From positions 30,253,850 through 30,317,849 of the forward strand of contig CM066991.1 of the NCBI GenBank assembly GCA_033977485.1: a stretch of 64,000 nt of DNA, in the 5' to 3' direction. How positions within the stretch are numbered: the first letter of the stretch is position 1; the number at the start of each line of letters is the position of its first letter. Origin of the DNA: Hydrangea macrophylla (Eukaryota; Streptophyta; Magnoliopsida; Cornales; Hydrangeaceae). Below are positions 22,247-34,924 of this stretch, one piece after another. The notes below the pieces were generated by a model. That model was not told where the DNA came from. It searched no databases and saw only the letters and a program-made list of their open reading frames with translations. The translations under genes and the position numbers were made by a program.

Positions 22247-23731
22247 TCAGAATCTATGAAGTCCCACACTACTAATGTGGGACAAGAACGAATCCCTAGC
22301 AATTGGCTTGGTCAAAGGATCAGCCATCATTTCACCAATAGAGATGTGCTTCAAGACAACCTCCCCTTGTGCAACCACACCTCGAATGTAGTGGTGGCAA
22401 ATATCTATGTGCTTGGACTTCTCGTGGTACTTAGGATCTTTTGCATATGCTAACGCCGATGTGCTATCACAATAGACCAACACTGCTTCATCGCCCTGAG
22501 GCAAGAAGCTTACGCTATGTAAAAACCTTCTTCTTAACTATACAGCCTCCTGAACAGTTGTAGAATAAACCACATGTTCAGCTTCTATAGTGGATAATGC
22601 AATGCACGTCTGCTTCTTTCTACACTAAGAAATTCCTCTACCTCCCAATGTGAATGCATACCCGGACGTGGACTTGCGCTCATTCTTATCGCAAGCCCAA
22701 TCAGCATTGCTATATCCTCTCAGCTTCAAATCTCCACCACCATAACATAGGGACAAGCCCATAGTCCCCCGAATATCAAAAAATCCTCTTCACTACTATC
22801 CAATGGTATAGACCTCTGGTAATGATTCACTAGATCTACTGCATAGTATATATCCGGTCGTGTACACAACATAACGTACATTAGATTTCCTACAACTGAT
22901 GCATATGGTACTTCGGACATCTGGTTCTTTTCTTCTTCATTCTTAGGACAGTGATTCAAGGTCAACGAAAATCCCTTGTCAACTGGAGTGTCAACGGGCT
23001 TTGCATTATTCATGTAAAAATGTTCCAGAACCATTGCTATGTAAGTCTGCTGCGACAAACAGAGGAGTTTCTTAGAACGATCTCTCACAATCTTAACGCC
23101 AAACACATAGTTGCCCTCACCCATGTCCTTTATCTCAAATTGAGAGGACAACCACTCTCGAGTGGCGACAATGGAACTCATCTCATTTCCTGCTAGAAGA
23201 ATGTCGTTGACATACAATGACAAGATTAAGGTACCCTTTTTGGATCATTTCACGTACACGCAATGGTCCTCCTCAATCATCTCAAAACCAATGGAGGTGA
23301 TTGAGCCATGGAACCACAAGTACCATTGCCTTGACGATTACTTGAGACCATAAATGGATCGCCTGAGACGGCACACTTTGCTCATTCCCTTTAGTAACAA
23401 AACCAATGGGATGATCCATATAGATCTCCTCGTCTAATTCTCCATTGAGAAATACAGTCTTAACATCCATCTGTAAGAGTTCTAAATCCAAGTGTGCTAC
23501 AATTGCAAGTATGAGGCGTATAGAGGCAAATCTTACCACAAGGGAGAATGTGTCTCCTTGGTCTATACCCTCTCTTTGGGTATATCCCTTCACTACCAAA
23601 CGCGCCTTGTACTTGTCAATTGAGCCATCCGCCTTACGTTTGACTTTGAAAACCCATTTGTTTCCAATGGTCTTATGGTAAGGCAGAATATCAACTAATT
23701 CCCAGACCTTGTTGTTGTTCGTAGATCTCAT
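22247..23731 (-). pseudogene. Copia reverse transcriptase and RNase H remnants
   Basis: Reverse-strand fragments from 23731 down encode RT (WVFKVKRKADGSIDKYKARLVVKGY, QMDVKTVFLNGELDEEIYM), then SLYVNDILLAGNE, and at 22247-22504 RNase H (VYCDSTSALAYAKDP, KHIDICHHYIR, MADPLTKPI). The catalytic box should be YVDD. Codon 23206-23208 makes it YVND, replacing an essential Asp. The frame is broken between 22504 and 22726 and near 23282. No function is expected. Confidence 0.88.
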
Positions 23732-24095
23732 TTCTTCCTACATAGCAGTTGTGCATTCAGATTTAGCAGGAGAATCAAGTGCTTCCACATAGGAAGCAGG
23801 CTCATCATAATCTACTGCACACAAAAGAGCTTCCCCCTCAATATCAAAACGCTTACGTGGAACTTCTCCACTCCTGCTGCTTCGGTGTGCTAATTAAGAT
23901 TCTTGATTACCTCGTGGTATATTCCTACTATCTGGTACACTCCCACTAGCATCTAGCAGTGTACTCCTACTCGGTTGTAGACTAGTACCATTTTTAGAAG
24001 CAATTTTTGAATGTGGAATCCTTATCTCCCCACCCTCGCTTGAAGATGGTACGCTATCTACAATGTCCTCTAACTCATAAAGGTCAAGATCTCCT

Positions 24096-25096
24096 TTAGC
24101 CTTTAGCATCACTAATATTGGGGAAGTCTGTCTCAATAAAATTGACATCTCTAGACTCAATCTCGGTCATCCCTCCATCCTGGTGTTCACCGTACATAAC
24201 ATAGCCTTTGGAACTATCAAAGTATCTCAAAAAGATATACCTTCTAGCCCTTGGGCCTAGTTTCCTATACTTATGGGATGTACTGTGAACATATCCCACT
24301 AATCCCCAAGGGCGCAAATGCTCCAAATTGGGCTTTTTGCCTTTCCAAAGGTCATAGGGAGTGGAGAAGACAGACTGTGAAGGCACTCTGTTTAAAATGT
24401 AGGCAATAGTCAAAAGGGCATCCCCCCATAATGATATTGGGAGGTTTTCCTGTGCCATCATGGATCTAGACATATCTAGAAGTGCTATATTCCTTTTTTC
24501 TGCAACACCATTTTGTTGCGGAGTTCCGAGAATAGTCAATTGTCTGCATATCCCCTTTTTTCACATAGTTCCTTGAACTGATCAGATAAATACTCGCGTC
24601 CTCTATCTGTGCGAAAAACCTTAAGGGGGTTTTCAAGCTGATTCTCTACCTCTGCTACAAAGCGTTTGAAACAATCCACAGCTTCATAACAGTGAGAAAT
24701 CAGATAGACATACCCAAATCGCTTGTAATCATCGATAAAAGTGAGAAAATATGTGCCATGTTGTGCTTTCACATTCATGGGTTCACAAATATCTGAATGA
24801 ACTAGTTCTAATGCAGTTATGGCTCTAGTAGCCTTACCATAAGGCTTTCAGCATGCTTTGCCCGCTAAGCAAGGCTCACACATAGTTAGGTCAACCTTAG
24901 CGAGTGGACCTAAAAGGCCTTCTCGAGCTAATCTGGTCATCCTATCTTGTCCTATATGCCCGAGCCTAGCATGCCAAGTCACTGAGTCAATACTCTTATT
25001 GGAATTAACAACTAAGGAATAAGAATGATCAGAAGAAACAGAATCTACTAAATCCATTCTAAATAGATTACTAGACAAAAAAAAAACCATATCCAA
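24096..25096 (-). pseudogene. Copia GAG-pre-integrase and integrase remnants
   Basis: 25096-24848 carries the GAG-pre-integrase motif (WHARLGHIGQDRMTRLA, CEPCLAGK). 24778-24536 carries the integrase core (LTFIDDYKRFGYVYL, FRTDRGREY). 24539-24096 continues with TPQQNGVAEKRN and the downstream LWGDALLTIAYILNRVPS block. Stops at about 24847 and 24536 break the frame. 24095-23732 is the weakly conserved spacer before RT. Confidence 0.86.
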
Positions 25097-25560
25097 TCAA
25101 ACTACCATTATTAAAAACATCCATCCTGTCACTACTAAAATGAAAAATGTATCCCAAATCCAAAAGTGACAAGACTGATAAAAGATTATGTTGAATCCCG
25201 GGAACGTGAAGCACGTCATGCAGAAGTAAGGTGTACCCAGTACGCAACTTGAGCTGCTACGAACCGACTCCAGTAGCTTCCTCACTTATACCATTCCCCA
25301 TGTATACTCTACTAGTACCACTTGGAATTCTCCTATAATCTTTAAACCCGTCTCTATCTCTAGCTACATGTCTGGTTGCTCCCGTATCTATAACCCAATC
25401 ATGGAGCGAATGAGTGATTAGAACATGTGAGTTTACATAAGCATGAGCATAGATAGAGCTAGGTAGAGCAGTTACCTTTTTTGACTTCGTGTAGTCACGA
25501 GCAAAATGTCCCTTCTCTTTGCAATTGAAGCATTTTAGGGCAGACATATCCTTCTAGTCG
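25097..25560 (-). pseudogene. Copia nucleocapsid zinc knuckle and protease remnants
   Basis: CFNCKEKGHFARDY is a CCHC knuckle whose last Cys is Tyr. It is followed by WVIDTGATRHVA, the aspartic protease active site. The downstream part drifts out of frame near 25257. The knuckle loss fits a G-to-A change. Confidence 0.8.
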
Positions 25561-25805
25561 GCACGCTTGCCTCGGCGCTTCTTAGCTCTATCAGCCTTTG
25601 GGGCTAACTTATTGTCGCTTTCTTACTTCTTGGCTTGCTTATAGGGAAATCTTTGCTTGGGCCCACTAGCCTTACGATGATCCTCACCAATGGAAGTTTT
25701 TGCCATGAGCGTAGTGATACGGTTCAGCACCTGGCACTCTGCTTCCAACTCCACATGGCGTGAGATATCCACAAAATTCTTGACATTCTCATTATGTGCT
25801 AAGAT

Positions 25806-26344
25806 TTATTTCATGTGGGCCCACGATTCAGGTAGTAAATGAATCACCGCTTGAATTTGCTGTTTATCCGTAAGGACATGACCAGCAGAGTTGAGCTCAC
25901 AAATCATTCCTGACATCATCCTTTGATGCTCGGTCATCGTGTGCTTTGGGTCCTGCCTAAAGACCTCAAATTTCAACACTAGGCTCCTTAGCCTATTCGT
26001 TGAAGTCCCACCAAAAGCAAAAATCAACTAGTCCAAACTTCCTTTGTAGTAGGGTATTGTTGGTACTCATCCATCAAATTGTAGTTCATACTGCTCAACA
26101 TAATGATGCGCGCACGACTATCCTTCTTGTGCCAAGCTTTATAGACATCTAATGCCTGGCGATGTTAAGCCTCAATCACACCTTTAGCCACAACAGGTTG
26201 GACCATTAAATTTTCAGTGTGCTCCATGGGCTCCTGATCATTCAATTGGAAGATCACTTTGATCTTCCACAAGTCATAGTTTTTCCCATTTAGTTTGTTG
26301 TCTTTATTAAGTGCAGTAATGAGTTGGTTGGTTGCCATTTCCAT
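25806..26344 (-). pseudogene. Copia gag remnant (UBN2-type)
   Basis: It starts MEMATNQLITALN with LNGKNYDLWKIKV, the usual copia gag opening. After a stop near 26165 the frame continues with VYKAWHKKDSRARIIML. After another break it gives RLRSLVLKFEVFRQDP, MTEHQRMMSGMI and VIHLLPESW. The three blocks are the parts of one gag gene broken by a stop and a frameshift. Confidence 0.82.
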
Positions 26345-26389
26345 ATTCGAGAACATGCACAAGAGGTTGACATTATTATAATGCACATT

Positions 26390-28484
26390 ATTCCAAAACT
26401 TGTATGTTTTTAAAATCCAATTAAAAGGAAATTTTCTTTTATTATAATTTCAAGATTGAAAATCTTCATTGCTCGTAGTAATCACTTCACTTTTGTAACT
26501 TAAGAAAACATTTGCTAATTGATTTTTCTAAAACAAACACAAATAGATGGTACTTAACCTATCTATTGTCATCCACATGTAATAAAGTGCGCCATACAAA
26601 AATTGCGCATTGATCCTATGTGGATCTCAAATGACAATTTTGGAGCTCATGCTAAAATAATTCAAATGCATAATTTATGATCAAAGAAATTAATCCCTTT
26701 ACAAAATGGCTTTCCCAAAACATAAAAATAAATCTCTCATCCTCACTTTACAATTATAGCCATGAGAAAAATAAGGATGCTTTGCTCATAAGTATACATA
26801 AGAACAATTTTAAACATACATCGTAACAACACAAGCTCTCCTAATTGTCAATTTTATAGTCCATTCACATTTAACTGGATTAATGCAATCACATTCAACA
26901 AGCACTCATGTCATATAAATTAGAAGTGAATTGACTTGCCCTCCATTCCACTTAAGGAAGAGGACAAAAAGGTCTGAGGTCATACAATTATCTACCAATA
27001 AATAATTACTACATTACCAATAATTCATAAAGCCTCTAAACAGAACATTTGAAATATTTTAATTATATTGAAAACCAAATTTTCCATAATAAGTAAACAA
27101 AATCTATAATAGATTAAAGGCCCATTAAATATCAAGTTGATCTAACTAATTAAATCAACTTAGTTTAAATAATTAATGTATAGATTCCCAAAAATCTATT
27201 TAAAACAATTCATAAAAAGTTTTAAATTTGCCAAAAAGCACATAGGAAATTTTAAAATGTTCAAAAACTGATTTTAAACATAAATAGAAAATTTTCAAAA
27301 AATTTATGGGAGTCTTAAACATTAATTTAATCAATTTAACAAATTAAATTGATTTATTGTCAAATAAATCAACAATAAGGCATAAATTCCTAAAAGTACA
27401 AATTTTGAAGGAATCACCCATTCCTTCAAGTTTCACATGGCCCAATGTAGTGTACTAAACACATCATATTACAAAAATTAGATTCATATTTGGATATTTT
27501 AAGCAATTAAAATAGGATCTGAAAACATATTTTAATGCTCTAAAATACCACAAATATGCACGACAACCCCTAAACTTTTTTTAACACTCCAAACAGTATA
27601 CTTTCTGTCACATATTAATTAAAAAATTTAATGTTGTGTTTTGGATATTTTTAGCAATTAAAAACACTTGCTTTTACATATTTTATATGCTCAAAAAGAC
27701 CAAAAACAATGGAATAATTTCCACTAAAATTATTCTGAGTCCCACACGATGCCTCTAACATAGGAAAAATAAAAACATAATTTTCCTAAATTTTTCATAA
27801 GTTTAAACCAATTAAAACAGTTTTTAGCAAATTAAAAACTATTTTTTAAATAATAGAAATTGTTTTAATTACTAAATAATTAAATAAATTTCTGAAACAA
27901 TTATTTAAAAATTATATTAGGGACCGGAACCCAATGTGGGACCCCCACTCGCAGGACCCGTGCCCGCCGGACCACCATCGGCTGACGAGTGGGTCCCACT
28001 CTCCATTGTGAGAGTGGACGTGGGCTAAAGGGTCTTCCTTAAAAAGAAACCCAGAATTGGCTGTAGAGTGGCTGCGATTGGTGCCCACTTCGCGGCCTCG
28101 CCACGGCTTCGTTCCTCGACCAAAAGTCGCATATGATATACGGTTGGAAACCCCTCATGGAATAGATGATGTTTGGGCCAAAAAATAGACCACTTGGACG
28201 TCTAAATCGTCCAGAAAATTGGCTCAAAGTTGAGAAAAAAATTTCTGATTTATCAGTTTATCAAACTTGGGTTTGATATATCTCCTTCGTGTGAGATAAT
28301 TAGGCCATGAAACTTTGAGGGTAGCCTCATATGATATTTTAGAACATATCCATATCAAAAAATCGGAAGAATATTAAACTTTACATGCAGACCCATCACG
28401 AGATTTGTTTTTGATAAAAACTATCCAAAAAATGAATCTTGAATATGATGGATCCTTATATAGGCAAACAAATCAACCTATAGA
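26390..28484 (-). other. Long AT-rich leader of the copia element
   Basis: Roughly 2.1 kb separates the primer site from gag, long for copia elements. Most of it (26400-27920) is very AT-rich with repeated AATTAAA-type words. 27920-28120 is more GC-rich. I see no coding region. It could include an unrecognised nested insertion. Confidence 0.5.
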
Positions 28485-28495
28485 CTCTGATACCA
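28485..28495 (-). other. Primer binding site, initiator-Met tRNA (copia)
   Basis: TGGTATCAGAG on the minus strand, one base inside the LTR end CCAACA. This is complementary to the 3' end of plant initiator Met-tRNA and fixes the right LTR as the 5' LTR. Confidence 0.88.
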
Positions 28496-28496
28496 A

Positions 28497-28987
28497 TGTT
28501 GGAAAACTCACACACATACATAGGGTTGGGTTTAGGACATTACCCAGCAGAATGGAACCCGACGGATTGTAGATCGTTGATAATTAAGAGCCCTCAACCT
28601 TGTTCTTCCAATCCAAGAATACTAGCCTCCATGTACGCCTTATACTTCACTACGGTCATGAAAACGGCTACTAGAGCAATCCCCTTGATGTTCACGTACT
28701 AAATCCCAAGCTTCCTAAGTGATTAAGCTAGAGAGAGTGAAATCTAGAGAGAGAGAGAGTCGAGAGGGAGGAGAGAGAGTGCCGAGAAGGAGGGAGAGAG
28801 AGAGATAGGTGCGTGTATAATATTTTATGATCATCTCTTTTAGTTGTAACATATACAACTTCTATATATAAGCACTCTCCTAATAGGGTTTGAATAGGAC
28901 TCCTTATGGACTTGCTTAGCAACCAAGTAAGGCCCGTTCGACCCCGGGTCCAATGTGAGCGTCCCAACCCAGATAATGTTTGTTATA
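28497..28987 (-). repeat. 5' LTR of the copia element
   Basis: Matches 20551-21066 with substitutions and a shorter GA tract. The visible divergence between the two LTRs shows that this insertion is old compared with the tandem Tekay element. Confidence 0.82.
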
Positions 28988-29142
28988 CTAAGAAAGAAAG
29001 AAACCGTAGAGTAGAACAAGAACAAGAATAACAAAACCAAGGACATACCTAGGACCTATGAAGCACGGACACAGACATGAATACGGCACGATACAGACAC
29101 ATGGACACTACAAAACCTTAAAAACACTACACCAAAAGGGCA

Positions 29143-29568
29143 CATTACTAACAGTAATTTACCGTTAGTAAAATTATTCCTAACGGTAATTTACCGTTAG
29201 AAATAGAGTGTGGCTAATAATTCTAACGGAATTTCTAACGGTAATTTTCCGTTAGGAATAATAAATTACTAACGGTAATTTACCGTTAGTAAACATATTA
29301 CTAACGGTAAATTACCGTTAGTAATTTATTATTCCAAACGGAAATATTCCGTTAGTAATATTTATCCTAACGGTTTATTTTCTAACACTTTTGTATGCAA
29401 AAATACTAATGGAAAGTTGTAACAGATATTTACCGTTAGTAATGAAATTACTAACGGTTTGTAATATGACAGTTTCTAACACTTTCGAGACAATTACTAA
29501 CGTTTATTACTAACGGTTTGGTTTCTAACACGTGTAAGAATACTAACGGAAATTATCCGTTAGTAATT
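29143..29568. repeat. Left subterminal repeats of CACTA 2
   Basis: About 17 CTAACGG half-sites on either strand in 430 bp, many paired as CTAACGGTAA(A/T)TTACCGTTAG. The spacer between half-sites differs from CACTA 1. Confidence 0.85.
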
Positions 29569-30711
29569 ATTTTAAATATGAAAAACATAAATACTAAAAT
29601 ATGCTCCCCAATTTTCTTTGCACCTAATTTTCATCACAGCTACATCGCATTTACTATAAACATATAACAAGCTCAAATCCAAACCATAATAAAGACAAGC
29701 TCAATCTATATTAAATACAAGAAATATAATCCAAAACAAGCATAATTATCCTTAAATACAAACTATTTCTACATCCAAACCAAAACTAATAAACCATGTC
29801 TGAAATTGAAAGAGTAAATCCATCCAAAACTAAACTAAACCAACTGACAAATAAACCATGTCTGAAATTTAAAACATAGAAAATAAGACAAACATAGTCA
29901 ACCAATCTTTAACCAACACTCGAACAAAATCACAAATTTCCCTAGAACAAAGCCTGCCAATGTATCGTGTCCCCCTTGAGGATCCCACAAACGAGCATCG
30001 GGCTCAACCTTGTTGTGTGTAGTTGTTGCTCCAATGGAAGCTTGCATAGGTCTTGGCTTCACTATCTACATGGAATTCCAACTATATTGTTATACATCAA
30101 ATACATCAAAATTAAAAGTATACAAATCATCCCCAAAATCAAGTAAACTTTATGTATAAATAACTATATCACATTGATATAGAGAACCAGAGCTATATAA
30201 ACTCTGGAGTCATATTATAAAGTGCCCAACAAAGATCTGTTAGAAGATAAAGAGACCAAAATTATGTGACATTGTGTAGCAGGGCAGATCTATCCATTCA
30301 GCGGTCAACATTTCATGTACTGCTATATCGTACTCTACACTTCCCCTTCCATGCAATCTCTTAACAATTGCCTATTATTACTTGTCCTTATCCAATACCA
30401 CATTCACGGCAATCCAAAGTTGAGGAAGGTTAATATTTTCTACATCTAAACTTTAATCTAAACATAGACACCGATAGGACATTACTCACCTCTAATTCAG
30501 TAAGCTCTAAAACCACCAAGCTCAAACCTAATAAAAATGATCTAAATTCATCAGTATCATGGCACCAGCTCAAGTACTACATGGTGCTATAAATTGCTTC
30601 GATATCAGTCATTGTAAAACTACAACCTATCTCCACATTTTAAGAACAAGAAAGTGTAATTACTTTGTTATAAAGGTGCTATTGAGAATGCTCGACGTGC
30701 TTCATAAAAAA
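29569..30711. other. Interior of CACTA 2, no full gene
   Basis: AT-rich. A minus-strand open piece at about 29935-30061 follows a TAG acceptor-like site and reads KPRPMQASIGATTTHNK, then ARLWDPQGGHDTLAGF. It may be an exon of a transposase or captured gene, but I do not recognise it. Confidence 0.35.
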
Positions 30712-31600
30712 AAAGGTAAATTACTCTCACCTCCCTTGAAGAATGACCTAATTACATGGACCTGCTTCCTATTTTGAACAATTACATAGACATCCCTCGT
30801 CTACTATGAGGAGTGACAGAGAAGAGTAGTTTACCAATTTGCCCTAGACTTAGATAAATTCATATACAGTATAACATTTCAAGGAGAAAGAATGAAAGGA
30901 TACTCTATACATTCTCTCTTCTTTTCAACTCTACCGCCCTCCTCCTCTACCCCACCCACCTCGGTACCAACCCACACCTTCCCTCTTTATAAAAAACCCA
31001 GCACCACTACACTCTCTCTTTCTATATATACGCGACTGAATCAACTGCGCAACTTGCAATTGCAAAGACAACCCAAACAATTGGGTTTTTTGCTTGGATG
31101 TTTTTACTAGCCCATTAAGCTTGGTGATTCCATCCATTTCTACCGCTATGTTTTTCTTGCATTTTCTCTAAACCAAAGATTACCCACAGATCACCTAGAA
31201 ATCCCCACACCACACCATCCCATACTTGCCAATCACCACTTGCAACCTCAAAAAATCCAATACATGTACACCCAATTGTAATTAATCCAAGTTTCAATTT
31301 AAGACTTGAGTCAATTAATGCACAAACAATTCCAAGTTTCAATTTAAGACTTGAGTCAATTAATGCACAAACAATTCAAAAACTATGTAGATACGTATTG
31401 TAAAACCACACCTAGTGAGTCAATTGATTTGGCTGTGACTTTAGTGTTCATTGGCGGCTGGGTTGTTCGGCATCATTATGAGATATGGCTTGGGATGGTC
31501 TGGGGTGGAAAAGGATTTTGGCCCATAGAAAGGGGTTTTAAGTGGAGGATCGGTAGGTTATTATGGTGCTTAAGCAACAGTGGGTGCAGTCAGTGGTGAT

Positions 31601-31635
<35 letters not shown>

Positions 31636-31860
31636 AGAGAGAGAGAGAGAGAATAATTGTTTTATGATTTTTCGTTTAATGGGTTTGACTAAGAAGGGCA
31701 AACTAGTCATTTTAAAAAGTTTAACACAAATTTACCTTTTCTGTTTAGTCAACTAACAGGTGACTAGCGGGAGGGGAGATAAGTGTAACCTAACTACAAA
31801 CTTCAAGGGAGGTTAGTGTAATTTTTCAATATACGAGGTATGGTCCGTGTAATTAGACCA
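30712..31860. mobile_element. Mutator-like element inside CACTA 2 (about 1.1 kb, ends approximate)
   Basis: Left AAATTACTCTCACCTCCCTTGAAG ... CTAATTACATGGACC and the reverse complement of the right end (CTAATTACACGGACC ... AAATTACACTAACCTCCCTTGAAG) form a long imperfect inverted repeat typical of Mutator-like elements; the word order is partly rearranged. The interior contains a TATA-like CTATATATACG (31022-31032) and open sequence of unknown nature. No exact target duplication could be fixed. Confidence 0.45.
31287..31376. repeat. 45-bp tandem duplication
   Basis: CCAAGTTTCAATTTAAGACT... through ACAAACAATT occurs twice, head to tail, with a 45-bp period starting at 31287 and 31332. Confidence 0.85.
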
Positions 31861-34215
31861 TAACTATTAACAACAAAGAACTTGAGTAAATACATACATC
31901 ACATTAACAAAACACACATACTTCATATTCATTCGTGTGTATATATGTAAATAGAGAAAACCCAGTGACTGGGAGCAATAATATCTTTATTGAAGAAAGC
32001 TAAAATTGCCTCACCATCCTAAGGCTCTAGTTTTATTAAAGCAATACCGCATGAAACAACAAAAGCAACTATGGAGTATATATTAAGAGAGAAATAGAGA
32101 TGTACCGAGAGATTAAGAGAGACTCCGGTCCGTGTATAGGGGTAGAAACAAATAAAGCTTCCCTAGAATTTGTGGAACCAATCAAATCATCAAGAGTAAC
32201 AATCAAAGGACTTTCCCTAGCAAACAAATCAGAAAATCCATCACCCAGACCCATAAACCTCACTATTCAATTAGATACAGTGATACATAAATCAAACACT
32301 AAGCAAACCAAAAGGATAGAATCATTAATCACAGAAGAAACACTTCAAGAATGGTGCTCTTACATCGTATATGGAAGAGGGGTAATGTACTGTTTTTAGT
32401 CCTATTAGAGAGTTACTGCGGACCAAATATGTGGGTTGTGATACATATATTCTTTACATATGGTTTTACATATGACGGCTCATACAAAAATGCACGAGCA
32501 AACCCCAATCAGCCCCTTATTTTAGTTTACTTTTGGTACAAATTAGCAATTATGTCTCCAAATTAGGGGAAAAGCCCAACCAAATTAGGAAAAATAACAT
32601 AGACACATCTAGACACATTTTCTATGTAGTACTAGTAGTAGTCTACTGCAATGTTATGTGATTTTGTAAAAGTTATTTCTTTAGCTAAATGTAAGCATGA
32701 CTTTAAGGATCATTAAGCAAAGTAGATGGGAACAAAATTGGCAAGCACAAAATTCATAGAACAATTCTTCTTTTTCTTAGGTCCTTTTGCTTAGGTCCTA
32801 ATTTAAATGATTTAAGCTAAAAAGGATCATGCCAATCAGAAAATTCATAGTGAAAACGTGATGTACACGTAATGAACAAAGAAGTAAAGCTTGTGTAAGT
32901 CAAAATATTCAATGGGTGACCTCAACTTTTGGAAACTAAAACTATGTAAAGCACAATGATCAAAATAACCATCTTCTATATTGCCCAATTTTTATTAGCA
33001 ACAAACAAAAGGAAAATTGGAAGTTATTCATCAAATACTAACTAACATTACATTTAAGAAGGATGAATGCAGCAACCATTTTACTATTTTTCTTTAGACG
33101 AAAAAATAAAGGTAAAATAGAAGTAATTGGCTCAGACTTATGTAGTCTTTTATGGTTAAACCATGGTAGAAGTATTTTCAAAATGTTTTAGGAACCAAAA
33201 AGAGAGGAATCCATGAGACAAATATTTTTTTTTCACCCTATTTCAGTTTGCTTCCTAGTTATTAACCAAAAAGAGAAGTTTTACCTCACCAAATTCTGAA
33301 GCTTCAGGTATGTATATTGACTGAACAGAGCCTAGTTGAAAAGTTGAAACTGAAAGTGCACAAGCATTACCACGAGCTTTCTTCAAAATCTTAATGCAAA
33401 CTTGTAGATGTTATATATACACACACATATCTAGTAAGCAATGCGTATACATGAAGAATATGTTAGTACTAAAAAGTTGTTAATCAAAACTGTCAATATA
33501 GCGCTTCTATGATCCAAAGCATTAAAGTTAGTGAAAATAAGCACTTTGGTTGATGAAATGATAATTGAAAAGGGTAGTACCATCGTCTTACCTTAATGAC
33601 TTGTCATAGGGCTAACTTTTGAATCTCAAAACTCAAATCAACATTTAGTAACAGAAAATAGCTAAATTTACATTTGTATACCACATATAATTTTTCAATC
33701 CTTAAACAAAATAAAACAATATGCATTAAGAAAAATCAGTTAGAACTTAGAAGCACGAATATATGTAAATGGGTATTTCACCATGAACTTTATCAATAGC
33801 TGTAGGACATAGAGCATCTTCTTACCATTAGAATCAACAACTAGTGCACAAACCAAAGTCTTGGATCCATTTGAAATGAGGACTCCGAACTGACAATGAT
33901 AGAGTTCTCCTTCAGTATTTGATATCTGCAAGTGTAGAAACATAGATAGTGTTTTTGACATCTATAAGTGCAGGAATCTAGTTACACATCCATATAGATC
34001 ATGTGTATTGAAAATATAGTGTAATTGTGTGGGTACTGGCAAATTTAACCCTTTAGTATTAATTATGAAAATATAGCTCCAATGAATATTCCCATATAAA
34101 CACTGTGAACATCCCCTCTGATCCATGATATGCAGGGATGGACATATGTAAGGGCAAGGGGGGACTCAAGCCCCCCTTGATTTTTGAAAATTACCATACA
34201 TACCCTAAAAATGTA
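31861..34215. other. Interior of CACTA 2 with two exon-like pieces on the minus strand
   Basis: 33826-33925 (minus) is bounded by TTGCAG and GTAAGAAG and reads ISNTEGELYHCQFGVLISNG then SKTLVCALVVDSN. 32100-32260 (minus) reads VRFMGLGDGFSDLFARESPL then IVTLDDLIGSTNSREALF. Both look like real coding remnants, but I cannot name a family. The rest is AT-rich. Confidence 0.35.
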
Positions 34216-34340
34216 CTCCCTCCGTCCCATTTTATGTGTCCCCCTTTCCTTTTTGGGATGTCCCAAAATTAATGTCCACTTTCCTAAATTAGTATACAAA
34301 TTCTACTTAGTTTCCCAAACTACCCTTCCTTACAATCAAC
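34216..34340. mobile_element. Truncated Stowaway-type MITE end
   Basis: TA|CTCCCTCCGTCCCATTTTATGTG is the classic Stowaway terminus. No matching inverted end is found nearby, so only one side remains. The 3' limit is approximate. Confidence 0.6.
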
Positions 34341-34924
34341 ATCAAAACGAAACAAAAAAAAAGTGCAATGATTATGGGTAATCCTTCCAACGGTTGCACC
34401 AATGTATGTCGAATCATTCGGCAGCAAAAAAAAAAGTAATAATAATACATTCATATGGAGTGCCTTAATCATAAACTATCATTACTAAATCAAAAAGATT
34501 AAAGCTAATTGGCAGGGCTGAGTCTATCATCAAGAATTGGACAATTTGCTAGTGGAATTTTCTAGTCAAGGTAAGACTTTAGCCCTCATAAGAAAATGAC
34601 AAAGATTATAGTAAACCAAAAAACCCATAGGTGGCCACGCCTTCAACTTGGGAATTGCAACATCTGGTGAAGCAGAATTCAACTAATTAAGGAAATTTAC
34701 ATAAGCAAAGCAATGAGGACAAAAGCTGTCCTTAACAAATAAAACTGATCTACTCATGAACATAAATGTTGGAATGTACGCACTCGTGTGTGTAAAATTC
34801 AAAAACAAGGAAAAAATAGCTAAAATTACCAAAACAATAACTAAAATCATGGTTGTTGGCTGAATTAAAAGGGAATTTCTAAAAGGAAAAATTGTTAGTT
34901 CTACAAAATATTAACTACGGGCCC
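34341..34924. other. CACTA 2 interior, left of the solo LTR
   Basis: AT-rich, no recognised gene. Confidence 0.5.

Larger units (their letters stand above)
20551..28987 (-). mobile_element. Ty1/copia retrotransposon, decayed, reverse orientation, about 8.4 kb
   Basis: Two similar LTRs (20551-21066 and 28497-28987) flank reverse-strand gag, protease, integrase, RT and RNase H remnants in the copia order (integrase before RT). An initiator-Met primer site abuts the right LTR and a polypurine tract the left one. If the LTRs are taken to the limit of their similarity, flanking CTAAA (20546-20550) and CTAAG (28988-28992) form a 4-of-5 target duplication. There are many stops and frameshifts, so it is dead. 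Confidence 0.9.
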
